A stretch of DNA of 6,271 nucleotides from Anaerolineae bacterium (GCA_030620125.1 JAUXFI010000121.1:1-6271); one strand, 5' to 3'; shown: positions 1 through 6,231, counted from the first letter of the stretch. The notes: generated from the sequence alone by a model not told the origin. Translations and numbers: made by a program.

Positions 1-1
1 G

Positions 2-1243
2 GGGCGTGTGACTGTTGTTTATCGCCGCACCCGGAAAGAGATGCCGGCTGCTGAGGAGGAGGTCGAGGAGGCTCTGGCAGAGGGCGTTCTTTTGCAAGAG
101 TTGGTCTCTCCCACCAGGGTCATCTTGAGGGCGGGTAAGGTTGCCGCACTGGAGTGCGCGCGGAACGAGTTGGGAGAACCTGGCGCGGACGGGAGGAGAA
201 GGCCGGTTCCCATCGCGGGCAGCGAATTTCGGATCGAGGCGGACGCCATCATCGTTGCCATCGGCCAGACCCCAGACGTCTCGTTTCTCGACGGGAGCGG
301 GGTCTCTCTGCGCAAGAATCGGACCATCGCCGCCGATGCCGCAACCGGGTTTGCAGGCGAGGAGCGGGTCTACGCGGGAGGGGACGCGGTCCGAGGACCC
401 GCCACCATCGTCGAGGCGTGCGCCGACGGGAGGCGGGCTGCCGAGGCGATTTGCCGGCAGTTGGGTCTCAGCTTTGACCGTCCGTCCGTCCAACTCCCCG
501 TGCTCTGCGAAGAAGAGATCGTGCAGGTGAAACGGGTTCGAGCCAGAAGAGTGTCTCAGAACAAGGGAGAGGTGCTCCCGCTTGCACAGCGCGGGGGCTT
601 TGACCTGGTGGAGGCCGCTCTGACGGAGGAAGCGGCACTGCTTGAGGCAGCCAGGTGTATGCAGTGCTCCAGCTTTTGCGACAAGTGCGTGGAGGTGTGT
701 CCCAACCGGGCCAATTACACCTTCCTTGTCTCACCGGTGAGCCTGACGCTGCCGGTGGTCTCCTACCAGCAGGGCCGGCTGGCGGTGACGGGGGAGGAGG
801 TTTTCCGCATTGAGCAGGCCCGGCAGATCATCCACGTGGACGACTTTTGCAACGAGTGTGGCAACTGCGCCGCCTTCTGTGTGCACGATGGCAAGCCTTA
901 CCTGGACAAGCCCCGGCTCTTTTTGCAGGAAAGTGATTTCGAGCAAGAAGACGACAATGCCTTCTATATCGAGAGAGGCGAGGCAGGGTGGGTTATCAGA
1001 AGGCGGGAAGGCGGCAAGGAGTCGCGGCTGTCTGTAAAAAGTGGCGCCGGCGAGATGGACTTTGAGAACGATTTGTTGAGAATGAGTATCTCATCCGATT
1101 TTCGAGTCAAGAGCTTGGAGTTGAAGGACGAGTTCGCAGGCCCGTTTTCCCTGGTCGGAGCAGCGGAAATGACAGCCATCCTCCAGGGAATTACCAGTTC
1201 CCTCCCCTTCCTGCTCTACGCCAACCCGAACGCTAGCTGCTAA
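2..1243 (+). CDS. ygfK: YgfK-like putative selenate reductase subunit, C-terminal part (5'-truncated)
   Basis: The reading frame is open from the window's left edge, so the true start lies upstream; the GTG at 8 is only an internal codon. Numbering from that GTG, the segment begins inside a glutamate-synthase-small-subunit-like pyridine-nucleotide/FAD oxidoreductase domain. It shows the TVVYRRT strand, AIGQTPD (84-90) and the flavin-contacting YAGGDAVRGPATIVEA segment (from 122). Two iron-sulfur motifs follow. The first is C217-x2-C220-x3-C224-x2-C227-x3-C231-P. The second is C281-x2-C284-x2-C287-x3-C291, followed by GKPYLDK. The NECGNCAxFC...GKPYxDK arrangement and the acidic DFE tail are what I recognise as YgfK. 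E. coli YgfK is about 1,030 residues, so roughly 40% is present here. The family is thought to pass electrons in a cytosolic molybdoenzyme-linked selenate or purine-related system; its substrate is not established. The second cluster lacks the Pro that often follows the last Cys. Other NAD(P)H-dependent glutamate-synthase-like subunits are the alternative. Confidence 0.82.
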   Translation, partial: GRVTVVYRRTRKEMPAAEEEVEEALAEGVLLQELVSPTRVILRAGKVAALECARNELGEPGADGRRRPVPIAGSEFRIEADAIIVAIGQTPDVSFLDGSGVSLRKNRTIAADAATGFAGEERVYAGGDAVRGPATIVEACADGRRAAEAICRQLGLSFDRPSVQLPVLCEEEIVQVKRVRARRVSQNKGEVLPLAQRGGFDLVEAALTEEAALLEAARCMQCSSFCDKCVEVCPNRANYTFLVSPVSLTLPVVSYQQGRLAVTGEEVFRIEQARQIIHVDDFCNECGNCAAFCVHDGKPYLDKPRLFLQESDFEQEDDNAFYIERGEAGWVIRRREGGKESRLSVKSGAGEMDFENDLLRMSISSDFRVKSLELKDEFAGPFSLVGAAEMTAILQGITSSLPFLLYANPNASC

Positions 1244-1261
1244 CTGTTAATGTATCTTGGG

Positions 1262-1376
1262 TCTTTGGGAGTTTGCGTGGCTGGTATATTGGAGTCCCGA
1301 ACTTGTTCGGGTTCTTCGCGTGTTGCCCCCAACAAGTTGGGGAGTCCGACACCCTGACCCCGCAAACCCCCCGCTC
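1262..1376 (+). repeat. MITE-like palindromic repeat, copy A
   Basis: This is one of two copies of a ~115-bp element; the other, at 6117-6231, is in the opposite orientation. The first 98 positions (1262-1359) align without gaps to the reverse complement of 6134-6231, with about seven mismatches counted by eye. Inside are two perfect palindromes, CCCGAACTTGTTCGGG (1296-1311) and CCCCAACAAGTTGGGG (1327-1342), each a 7-bp stem with a 2-nt centre. The left end reads TCTTTGGGAGTTTGCGTGG. The right end is a decayed inverted version (CCCCGCAAACCCCC...). No transposase gene is present, so any movement would need a partner elsewhere. It lies between the ygfK-like stop and the kinase start. The hairpins might stop or stabilise transcripts, but no T-run follows them, so I do not call a terminator. 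Confidence 0.8.
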
Positions 1377-1408
1377 CCCAGTTTATTGAGATGATAACTG
1401 CTAATCGT

Positions 1409-1415
1409 GAGGTGA
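1409..1415 (+). promoter_or_regulatory. Ribosome binding site for the hybrid kinase GTG start
   Basis: GAGGTGA precedes the GTG at 1419 by three bases. An in-frame TGA at 1413-1415 overlaps the site, so GTG 1419 is the first possible start in this frame. The receiver domain begins almost at once after it (CIFIVDDD), which supports that start. I found no convincing -35/-10 pair in the short gap between repeat copy A and this site. Confidence 0.65.
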
Positions 1416-1418
1416 GTC

Positions 1419-3401
1419 GTGGATACAAAGGGTTGTATCTTTATCGTAGATGATGATCTCAGCATCAGAAAGACCCTCTCCCACGTCCTCAGGGCCAAGG
1501 GGTATGCGCCCGTGGCCGTTGCCACGGGAGAAGCAGCCCTGTACCGGCTTGAGGAGGAGTGGCCTGTCGTGGCGCTGATAGACCTAAAGTTGGAGGACAT
1601 GTCCGGCCTAGAGTTGGTGGAAAAGATCAAGGCGCGCTCTCCGAGTACCGAGTGTATCGTCGTCACCGGGTACGCTTCACAGTCATCGGCCATTGAGGCG
1701 GTCAACCTGGGCGCTTATGGCTACGTGCAGAAGCCTTACAATGTGGAGCAGTTGTTGGTGACGATCCGCAGGGCCATTGAGAAGCGGGAGGTCGGACAGT
1801 CGCTGCGGGAGAGCGAGGAGAAGTACAGGGCGCTCTTTGAAGCATCTACTGACGCTGTTTTCTTGCAGACGTGGGAAGGTCGTGTGCTCGACTGCAACGG
1901 TTCGGCCTGTGAGATATTTGGCTACGCCAGAGAAGAGCTGATCGGGCTCACCATAGCTGACCTGGTTTCAGAGGAAGCAATGATCATGTTGCCCGCTGTC
2001 GTCACCGAGGAGTTGGCGACCAGTGGCGCTTTTGTGGCGGCGACTGGCAAAAGGAAGGATGGTCAGGTCTTTCCGGCTGAGGTCAACACCCGGCATGTCA
2101 CGATTGATGGGAAACGGTTGGCTGTCGCTTATGTGCGCGACATCACCGAGCGCCAGCGGGTGGAGGAGGCGCTGCGACAGCGCAACTGCGAACTGGCATT
2201 GCTCAACCGCGCCGGCCAGGCGTTTGCCTCTATCCTTGATCTGGATCGAGTGCTTGCCACTGTGTTGGACGAGGTATGCCGTCTGCTAGGCGTGGTTGCC
2301 AGCTCGATCTGGTTGGTTGACGCGGAGACGGGCGAACTGGTCTGCCGGCAGGTCACGGGTCCTTCCAGCGAGATCGTGCGCGGCTGGCGGCTGTCGCCGG
2401 GAGAGGGGGTTGTCGGCCGGGTAGCCCGCAGCGGCGAGTGCTTGATCGTGCCAGATACGCGGGCCGACAGTCGCCATTTCAAAGGCGTAGATCAGCAGAC
2501 CAAATTGGCGCTGCGTTCCATCCTCGCTGTCCCGCTACGGATCAAACAGGATGTGATTGGTGTGCTTCAGGTAGTGGATACGGAGATAGACCGCTTTGGC
2601 CCCGCAGACCTGGCGCTGATGGAGCCGCTGGCCGCCTCAGCCGGTATCGCCATTGACAATGCCCGGCTGGTCGAAGCGCTGCGCCAACGCACCGCCGAAC
2701 TGGAAGCGCGCAACGAGGAACTGGATGCCTTTGCTCACACCGTGGCCCACGACCTCAAGACCCCACTGACCTTTATCCTCGGCTATGCCGATGTGTTGAA
2801 GGAGGATTTCGCTTTATTGCCGGTTGAGGAGTTGGGACGGTATCTACAGGCTATCGTGCGGAGCGGGCGCAGGATGAAGAATATCATCGGCGAGTTGCTT
2901 CTGTTTGCAGAAGTACGCATGGTAGAAGTAGGGACGGGGCCGCTGGACATGGCGAGCATCGTGGCCGGAGCGCAGGAGCAGTTGGCCCACATCATTGAGG
3001 AGTGCCAGGCCGAGATCATCCTGCCCGAGACCTGGCCGGTGGCGGTAGGCTATGCTCCCTGGGTCGAAGAGGTGTGGGTCAACTATCTCAGCAACGGTAT
3101 CAAATATGGCGGTCAACCGCCCCGCGTGGAGCTGGGGGCTACGGTGCAGGCGGATAGCGTGGTACACTTTTGGGTGCGTGACAATGGGCCTGGCATTCCG
3201 CTGGAGGCTCAGTCCCGTTTGTTCACGCCGTTTACGCGGCTCGACCAGGTTCGCACCGAAGGGTATGGGTTGGGGCTGTCCATCGCGCGGCGCATTGTGG
3301 AGAAACTCGGCGGGCGGGTAGAGGTAGAGAGTGAGGTTGGTGAGGGGAGCACTTTTGCTTTCGTGCTTCCCATCGCCACCGATGCGGATGCTGGAGGGTA
3401 G
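1419..3401 (+). CDS. Hybrid sensor histidine kinase: receiver-PAS-GAF-HisKA-HATPase
   Basis: This 660-residue protein starts at GTG. A receiver domain covers about residues 5-122, with acidic pair D12/D13, phosphoacceptor D55, T83 and K105. A PAS domain covers about 133-246 (YRALFEASTDAVF through DITERQ), and a GAF domain about 265-415. The dimerisation/phosphoacceptor helix has H444 in AHDLKTPL. The ATPase domain shows an N-box with N555 and N559, a G1 box D588-NGPGIP, and a G2 box G615-YGLGL, and ends in GSTFAFVLP. All residues needed for autophosphorylation and for receiver phosphorylation appear present. I see no signal peptide, membrane segment or DNA-binding domain, so it is probably a cytosolic sensor responding to a small ligand or redox cue bound by PAS or GAF; the signal cannot be named. 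The N-terminal receiver suggests input from another kinase, or intramolecular phosphotransfer. Two similar signalling-helix linkers (248-259 and 418-428) join the domains. No partner regulator is adjacent, and it converges on mreB across 99 bp without a clear terminator. Confidence 0.93.
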   Translation: MDTKGCIFIVDDDLSIRKTLSHVLRAKGYAPVAVATGEAALYRLEEEWPVVALIDLKLEDMSGLELVEKIKARSPSTECIVVTGYASQSSAIEAVNLGAYGYVQKPYNVEQLLVTIRRAIEKREVGQSLRESEEKYRALFEASTDAVFLQTWEGRVLDCNGSACEIFGYAREELIGLTIADLVSEEAMIMLPAVVTEELATSGAFVAATGKRKDGQVFPAEVNTRHVTIDGKRLAVAYVRDITERQRVEEALRQRNCELALLNRAGQAFASILDLDRVLATVLDEVCRLLGVVASSIWLVDAETGELVCRQVTGPSSEIVRGWRLSPGEGVVGRVARSGECLIVPDTRADSRHFKGVDQQTKLALRSILAVPLRIKQDVIGVLQVVDTEIDRFGPADLALMEPLAASAGIAIDNARLVEALRQRTAELEARNEELDAFAHTVAHDLKTPLTFILGYADVLKEDFALLPVEELGRYLQAIVRSGRRMKNIIGELLLFAEVRMVEVGTGPLDMASIVAGAQEQLAHIIEECQAEIILPETWPVAVGYAPWVEEVWVNYLSNGIKYGGQPPRVELGATVQADSVVHFWVRDNGPGIPLEAQSRLFTPFTRLDQVRTEGYGLGLSIARRIVEKLGGRVEVESEVGEGSTFAFVLPIATDADAGG

Positions 3402-3500
3402 TGTCAGTGTCAAATAAACGCAAAACTGGAGAGTGTACGGGTAGAATGCTTGAGCCTGCAAATACTGCCAATCGTGACCTGCGGGAGGGTGGAATCCCTG

Positions 3501-4505
3501 CTATAGCCCGGGCACGCTGCGGCGGAGAATCTCGTAATTTTGCAGAGCGTGTCCCGCTCCCAGCGCCACGCACGCGATGGGAGCCTCGGCCACGTAGGCT
3601 GGTACTCCCGTCTCGCGCATAATCAGTTGGTCTATTTTCCGCAGCAACGCGCCGCCACCGACCAGCACCAGGCCGCGGTCAATGATGTCCGATGATAGCT
3701 CAGGCGGTGTTTTCTCCAGCACCGACTTGACGACGCTAACCACTGCCGAGAGGGGATCAGAGAGCGCCTCTGTTACTTCCTCAGAACTGACCGTGATGGT
3801 GCGGGGCAGCCCAGCGACCTGGTCACGGCCTTGCACCTCTATTTCGAGCTCTTCCTCCAACGGCAGTGCCGCGCCGACGCGGATCTTGATCTCCTCTGCC
3901 GTTGGCTGACCGATCATCAAGTTGTACTTGCGGCGCACGTAGGCTGCGATGGCCTCACCCATCCGCAGGCCGCCTATGCGGACCGAGTTCGCTACCACGA
4001 TGCCGTTCACCGAGATGACGGCGGCCTCCGTCGCTCCCCCCCCCATGTCCAGTACCATGTTGCCGGAGGGAGTGCCTACCGGCAGGCCCGCGCCGATTGC
4101 CCCGGCCAACGGCTCCGGTATCAGGTGTGCCCGGCTGGCGCCGGCCTCCAGTGCCGCTTCGCGTACTGCTCGCTTTTCCACGCTCGTCACCCCATACGGC
4201 ACGCTGATCATCACACGCGGTTTGACCACGCGAAAGCGACCGACGGCTTTGTTGATGAAATACTCCAGCATACGCTGTGTCACTCGATAATCCGCGATGA
4301 CGCCGTCGCGTAACGGGCGTATTACCTCGATCACCTCTGGCGTGCGGCCGAGCATTGCTTTGGCTTCCTCGCCGACGGCTACGATCTTGTACTCGTCGGA
4401 CGAGATGGCGACCACCGATGGCTCCTGCAAGACGATGCCCTGTCCTTGCACGTGTACCAGAACGTTAACTGTACCCAGGTCAATTCCTAGTTGCTTCCCG
4501 AACAT
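3501..4505 (-). CDS. mreB: Rod shape-determining protein MreB (actin homologue)
   Basis: The product is 334 residues, close to the usual MreB length of about 335-345. It shows the actin-fold nucleotide site in order: phosphate-1 loop [11 protein letters not shown] (7-17, D9), the [17 protein letters not shown] helix region (102-118), catalytic E131 in [16 protein letters not shown], phosphate-2 loop D153-MGGGATE, and the adenosine motif [10 protein letters not shown] (279-288). MreB forms ATP-dependent filaments under the inner membrane that guide lateral cell-wall synthesis, normally with MreC, MreD, RodA and a PBP. The ATG at 4505 is well placed after AAGGAG with a 5-nt gap and starts directly at the family N-terminus ([12 protein letters not shown]). 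The gene stands without mreC or mreD: the next gene downstream lies on the opposite strand. It could therefore be a secondary MreB/Mbl paralogue; the sequence alone does not separate these. Confidence 0.95.
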   Translation of the reverse strand: MFGKQLGIDLGTVNVLVHVQGQGIVLQEPSVVAISSDEYKIVAVGEEAKAMLGRTPEVIEVIRPLRDGVIADYRVTQRMLEYFINKAVGRFRVVKPRVMISVPYGVTSVEKRAVREAALEAGASRAHLIPEPLAGAIGAGLPVGTPSGNMVLDMGGGATEAAVISVNGIVVANSVRIGGLRMGEAIAAYVRRKYNLMIGQPTAEEIKIRVGAALPLEEELEIEVQGRDQVAGLPRTITVSSEEVTEALSDPLSAVVSVVKSVLEKTPPELSSDIIDRGLVLVGGGALLRKIDQLIMRETGVPAYVAEAPIACVALGAGHALQNYEILRRSVPGL

Positions 4506-4510
4506 TTAGT

Positions 4511-4553
4511 CTCCTTGCGGCAGAATGATACACGATTTCAGGGGATTTGTCCA
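4511..4553 (-). promoter_or_regulatory. Probable sigma70-type promoter and RBS of mreB
   Basis: Read on the minus strand, TGGACA (4548-4553) and TATCAT (4525-4530) are separated by exactly 17 bases; each matches the consensus at five of six positions. The expected transcript start near 4518 gives a very short leader, with the Shine-Dalgarno AAGGAG at 4511-4516 and the ATG at 4505-4503. The site lies in the 100-bp gap after the SDR gene, so mreB can be transcribed on its own, though read-through from upstream is not excluded. Confidence 0.6.
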
Positions 4554-4605
4554 GTGATAGGGCCTATTCGCAGTTCTCGCTTGAGTCTCTGGCTTGACGG
4601 TCTGG

Positions 4606-5541
4606 CTATGAATAACCCAGGATGAATCGGATCAGGTCGCGCCGCCACGGGCGTTTGCAGCGCAGATAGTCGAGAGATAGGGCAAAGCGAGCGGGCTCAA
4701 AGCCAAAGTGACGTGGAATGGTCACCAGGTCCGTGGCACTGCCCATGGTGAGGAGGTCAATCCACCAGGAAGGTATAGGATTGCGCGGGAGCAAAGTGTC
4801 GAGCAGCGCGATCAGGCTCTGCATCAGGGGCATACGCACGCGCATCAGCCGTCTGCGCATTCCCGCCGCTGCCAGTACCTCCGCCACCATTTGGTCGAAG
4901 GTAAAGTGCTCCGGCCCGCCGAGGTAGATGGTCTGCCCGATCAGGTCGTCCTGGTCTAACGCGGCCTCGATGCACGTTACCAGGTCTCTTATCAACAGTG
5001 GCTGGAAGCGAGATAGTCCTGCGTCGGGGATGGGCAGTATAAAGGGGATCATTTTGGCCAGCATCACTATCATGTTGGTAGAGATGTCATTTGGCCCATA
5101 GATGACGGATGCCTGAAAAATGGTATGGTCCAGTTCGCTTTCGCGCACTGCTGTCTCCGCTTCCCCTCTGGCACGCAGGAGCGGGTAAGCGGAGGCGCGG
5201 TCGGCTCCCAGGCGGCTCAGGTGGATGAAGCGACGTATGCCTGTCTCCTGCGCCGCCGTGATGAGGGCAGCCGTGTCTTTGACGTGGGTGTGTAGAGTCT
5301 CCCCGCGGTCGAGGTCCTCTTCCCCTGTCAGGTGAACAATTGCCGTCACGTCTTGCATTGCTGTGCGCAAGGCTGGCAAATCGTTCGTACTGGCTGAGAC
5401 AGTGGAAAAGGGGACGCCCGTGAGTAGCTGCTGCTCGCACCGCGCGGGCCGCAATAGGCAGCGTACGTCGTGCTGCTGGGCCACTAGCCGACGTACCACG
5501 GCCCGCCCCACGAAACTCGTGGCTCCGGTGATCAGTATCAT
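4606..5541 (-). CDS. Atypical SDR / NDUFA9-like NAD(P)-binding protein
   Basis: This 311-residue protein has an N-terminal Rossmann fold (MILITGATSFVGRAVVRRL), the strand-4 motif IVHLTGE (68-74), the FIHLSRLGA segment (105-113), the VIYGPND substrate-side motif (147-153) and the YLGGPEHFTFDQM region (206-218). This order is that of atypical SDRs such as the complex I NDUFA9-related group. The dinucleotide motif usually reads TGATGFVG; here the middle Gly is Ser9. The expected Tyr-x3-Lys active site is also not intact: the equivalent stretch AYPLLRARGEAE (118-129) has Arg where Lys is expected. The protein may therefore bind NAD(P) without normal dehydrogenase activity, or act as a structural or assembly factor; that is inference. 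No membrane segment is clear, although 157-172 is strongly hydrophobic. The ATG at 5541 follows AAGGAGG with a 5-nt gap. The gene shares its strand with its neighbours but has its own promoter. Other sugar-nucleotide epimerase-like roles remain possible. Confidence 0.85.
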   Translation of the reverse strand: MILITGATSFVGRAVVRRLVAQQHDVRCLLRPARCEQQLLTGVPFSTVSASTNDLPALRTAMQDVTAIVHLTGEEDLDRGETLHTHVKDTAALITAAQETGIRRFIHLSRLGADRASAYPLLRARGEAETAVRESELDHTIFQASVIYGPNDISTNMIVMLAKMIPFILPIPDAGLSRFQPLLIRDLVTCIEAALDQDDLIGQTIYLGGPEHFTFDQMVAEVLAAAGMRRRLMRVRMPLMQSLIALLDTLLPRNPIPSWWIDLLTMGSATDLVTIPRHFGFEPARFALSLDYLRCKRPWRRDLIRFILGYS

Positions 5542-5546
5542 TGTCC

Positions 5547-5594
5547 CCTCCTTTTCGCGAGTACGATTATACCACCGATGTCAGTGAGAGCCAA
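5547..5594 (-). promoter_or_regulatory. Probable strong promoter and RBS of the SDR gene
   Basis: On the minus strand a perfect TATAAT (5566-5571) is preceded by TGG, giving an extended -10 (TGn). TTGGCT (5589-5594) lies 17 bases upstream and matches the -35 consensus at four of six positions. Transcription would begin near 5559. The Shine-Dalgarno AAGGAGG occupies 5547-5553, five bases before the ATG at 5541-5539, so the leader is only about 18 nt. Confidence 0.7.
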
Positions 5595-5651
5595 ACGCGC
5601 GCATTCCAATGAGTGGGAGTGATGTCTTTGCAGTAGGTAGGCGATTTTGTT

Positions 5652-5960
5652 CTACTCGTCTGGTCGTTCGGTCGGGGATGGTTGCTTGTTCTCCGCTCTC
5701 GTTTTCTCAATGTCCTCCTCGCGCCGGGTGATCTCTGCGTTCAACTGCTGGATCTTTTCCCACTCGGTGGAGAAATCGGGTTCGGTCCGCCCACCTTTAG
5801 CGTAGATGGCGACGACACGCTGGCCGACCTCGCAAAGTATCTGTGCTTTTTGCCCATTGAAGCCCGATATCTCGGTCTTGAGCCGCCCGATGCGGGCCAC
5901 CTTCTCGGCCTCCTCGGCCACCTCGACGACGCCCTGGCGTAGTTTGTCCATCAGTCCCAT
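5652..5960 (-). CDS. Small charged coiled-coil protein, zinc-ribbon-less variant of a common small-protein type
   Basis: This is a 102-residue, highly charged and mostly helical protein. It opens with an amphipathic helix (MGLMDKLRQGVVEVAEEAEK), followed by a second helix (about 23-55) and a third coiled-coil-like helix (about 65-91, EWEKIQQLNAEITRREEDIEK). The tail is Pro-rich and acidic (PSPTERPDE). The layout resembles bacterial small proteins that begin SxLDKLKxG and normally end in a double-CxxC zinc ribbon. Here there is one Cys (C43) and no zinc ribbon. I know no defined function; a scaffold or stress-related role would be a guess. The ATG at 5960 has AAAGGAA at 5968-5974, seven bases upstream, which favours it over the internal Met4. 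It lies 110 bp upstream of the SDR gene on the same strand; that gap carries the SDR promoter, so co-transcription is not required. Confidence 0.75.
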   Translation of the reverse strand: MGLMDKLRQGVVEVAEEAEKVARIGRLKTEISGFNGQKAQILCEVGQRVVAIYAKGGRTEPDFSTEWEKIQQLNAEITRREEDIEKTRAENKQPSPTERPDE

Positions 5961-6116
5961 TGGCTTGTTCCTTTCTCGGTCTCGGTAGATCCAATTTTGC
6001 TCGGCCTGGATTCCTTCACTTCGACAATCTCAGTACAAGCGGCAGGCTCAGGGCAGGCTGCTAGAGCCAGGCCAAAAGCGGGAATTTGGCAATCCCCTTG
6101 GAGCAAATCTTAAAGC
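5961..6116. other. Intergenic leader region with short direct repeat
   Basis: I see no coding region between the coiled-coil gene and repeat copy B. The gene's ribosome binding site is at 5968-5974. A direct repeat GGCAGGCT occurs at 6041-6048 and 6052-6059, in a stretch (about 6014-6060) that resembles degenerate dispersed repeats seen between genes in several bacterial phyla; that resemblance is from memory. I could not find a well-spaced -35/-10 pair for the minus-strand gene here. Confidence 0.45.
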
Positions 6117-6231
6117 TCTTTGGGAATTCGCGTGGTCAGGGTGTCGGACTCTCCAACTTGTTGGGGTCGCCACGCGAAGAACCCGAACAAGTTCGGGACT
6201 CCAATATGCCAGTCACGCAAATTCCCAAAGA
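6117..6231 (-). repeat. MITE-like palindromic repeat, copy B
   Basis: This copy is inverted relative to copy A at 1262-1376 and better preserved at its ends. Its terminal inverted repeats are TCTTTGGGAATTCGCGTGG on the left (6117-6135) and the complement of TCTTTGGGAATTTGCGTGA on the right, matching at 17 of 19 positions. Internal hairpins are CTCCAACTTGTTGGGG (6151-6166, one G-T wobble) and CCCGAACAAGTTCGGG (6182-6197, perfect). A single strand could fold into a long stem carrying two hairpin arms. I see no clear target-site duplication beside this copy and no transposase. It lies upstream of the coiled-coil gene, about 150 bp from its start. Confidence 0.82.

Noticed and set aside
8..10. 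GTG at 8 as a true gene start
   Set aside because: The frame is open to the left edge and the protein begins mid-domain in a conserved oxidoreductase strand, so this is an internal Val codon.
1262..1376. CRISPR array or intrinsic terminator reading of the repeat hairpins
   Set aside because: There is one copy here and one distant inverted copy, with no regularly spaced repeats and spacers. No T-tract follows either hairpin, so neither call is supported.
1247..1705. Minus-strand open frame spanning repeat copy A and the receiver domain
   Set aside because: It overlaps both a repeat and the best-conserved part of the kinase; no domain or start signal supports it.
2844..3461. Long minus-strand open frame of 205 codons opposite the kinase gene
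   Set aside because: It lies antisense to the HisKA/HATPase region, which has clear conserved motifs. Its product is compositionally odd and shows no recognisable domain, so it is a shadow of GC-rich codon use.
3402..3500. Bidirectional terminator between the convergent kinase and mreB genes
   Set aside because: The only pairing I see (GGGA near 3484 with TCCC near 3494) is too short and is not followed by a T-run.
3831..4313. Plus-strand open frame of 160 codons inside mreB
   Set aside because: It is fully antisense to intact MreB motifs, with His- and Cys-rich low-complexity content and no plausible ribosome binding site.
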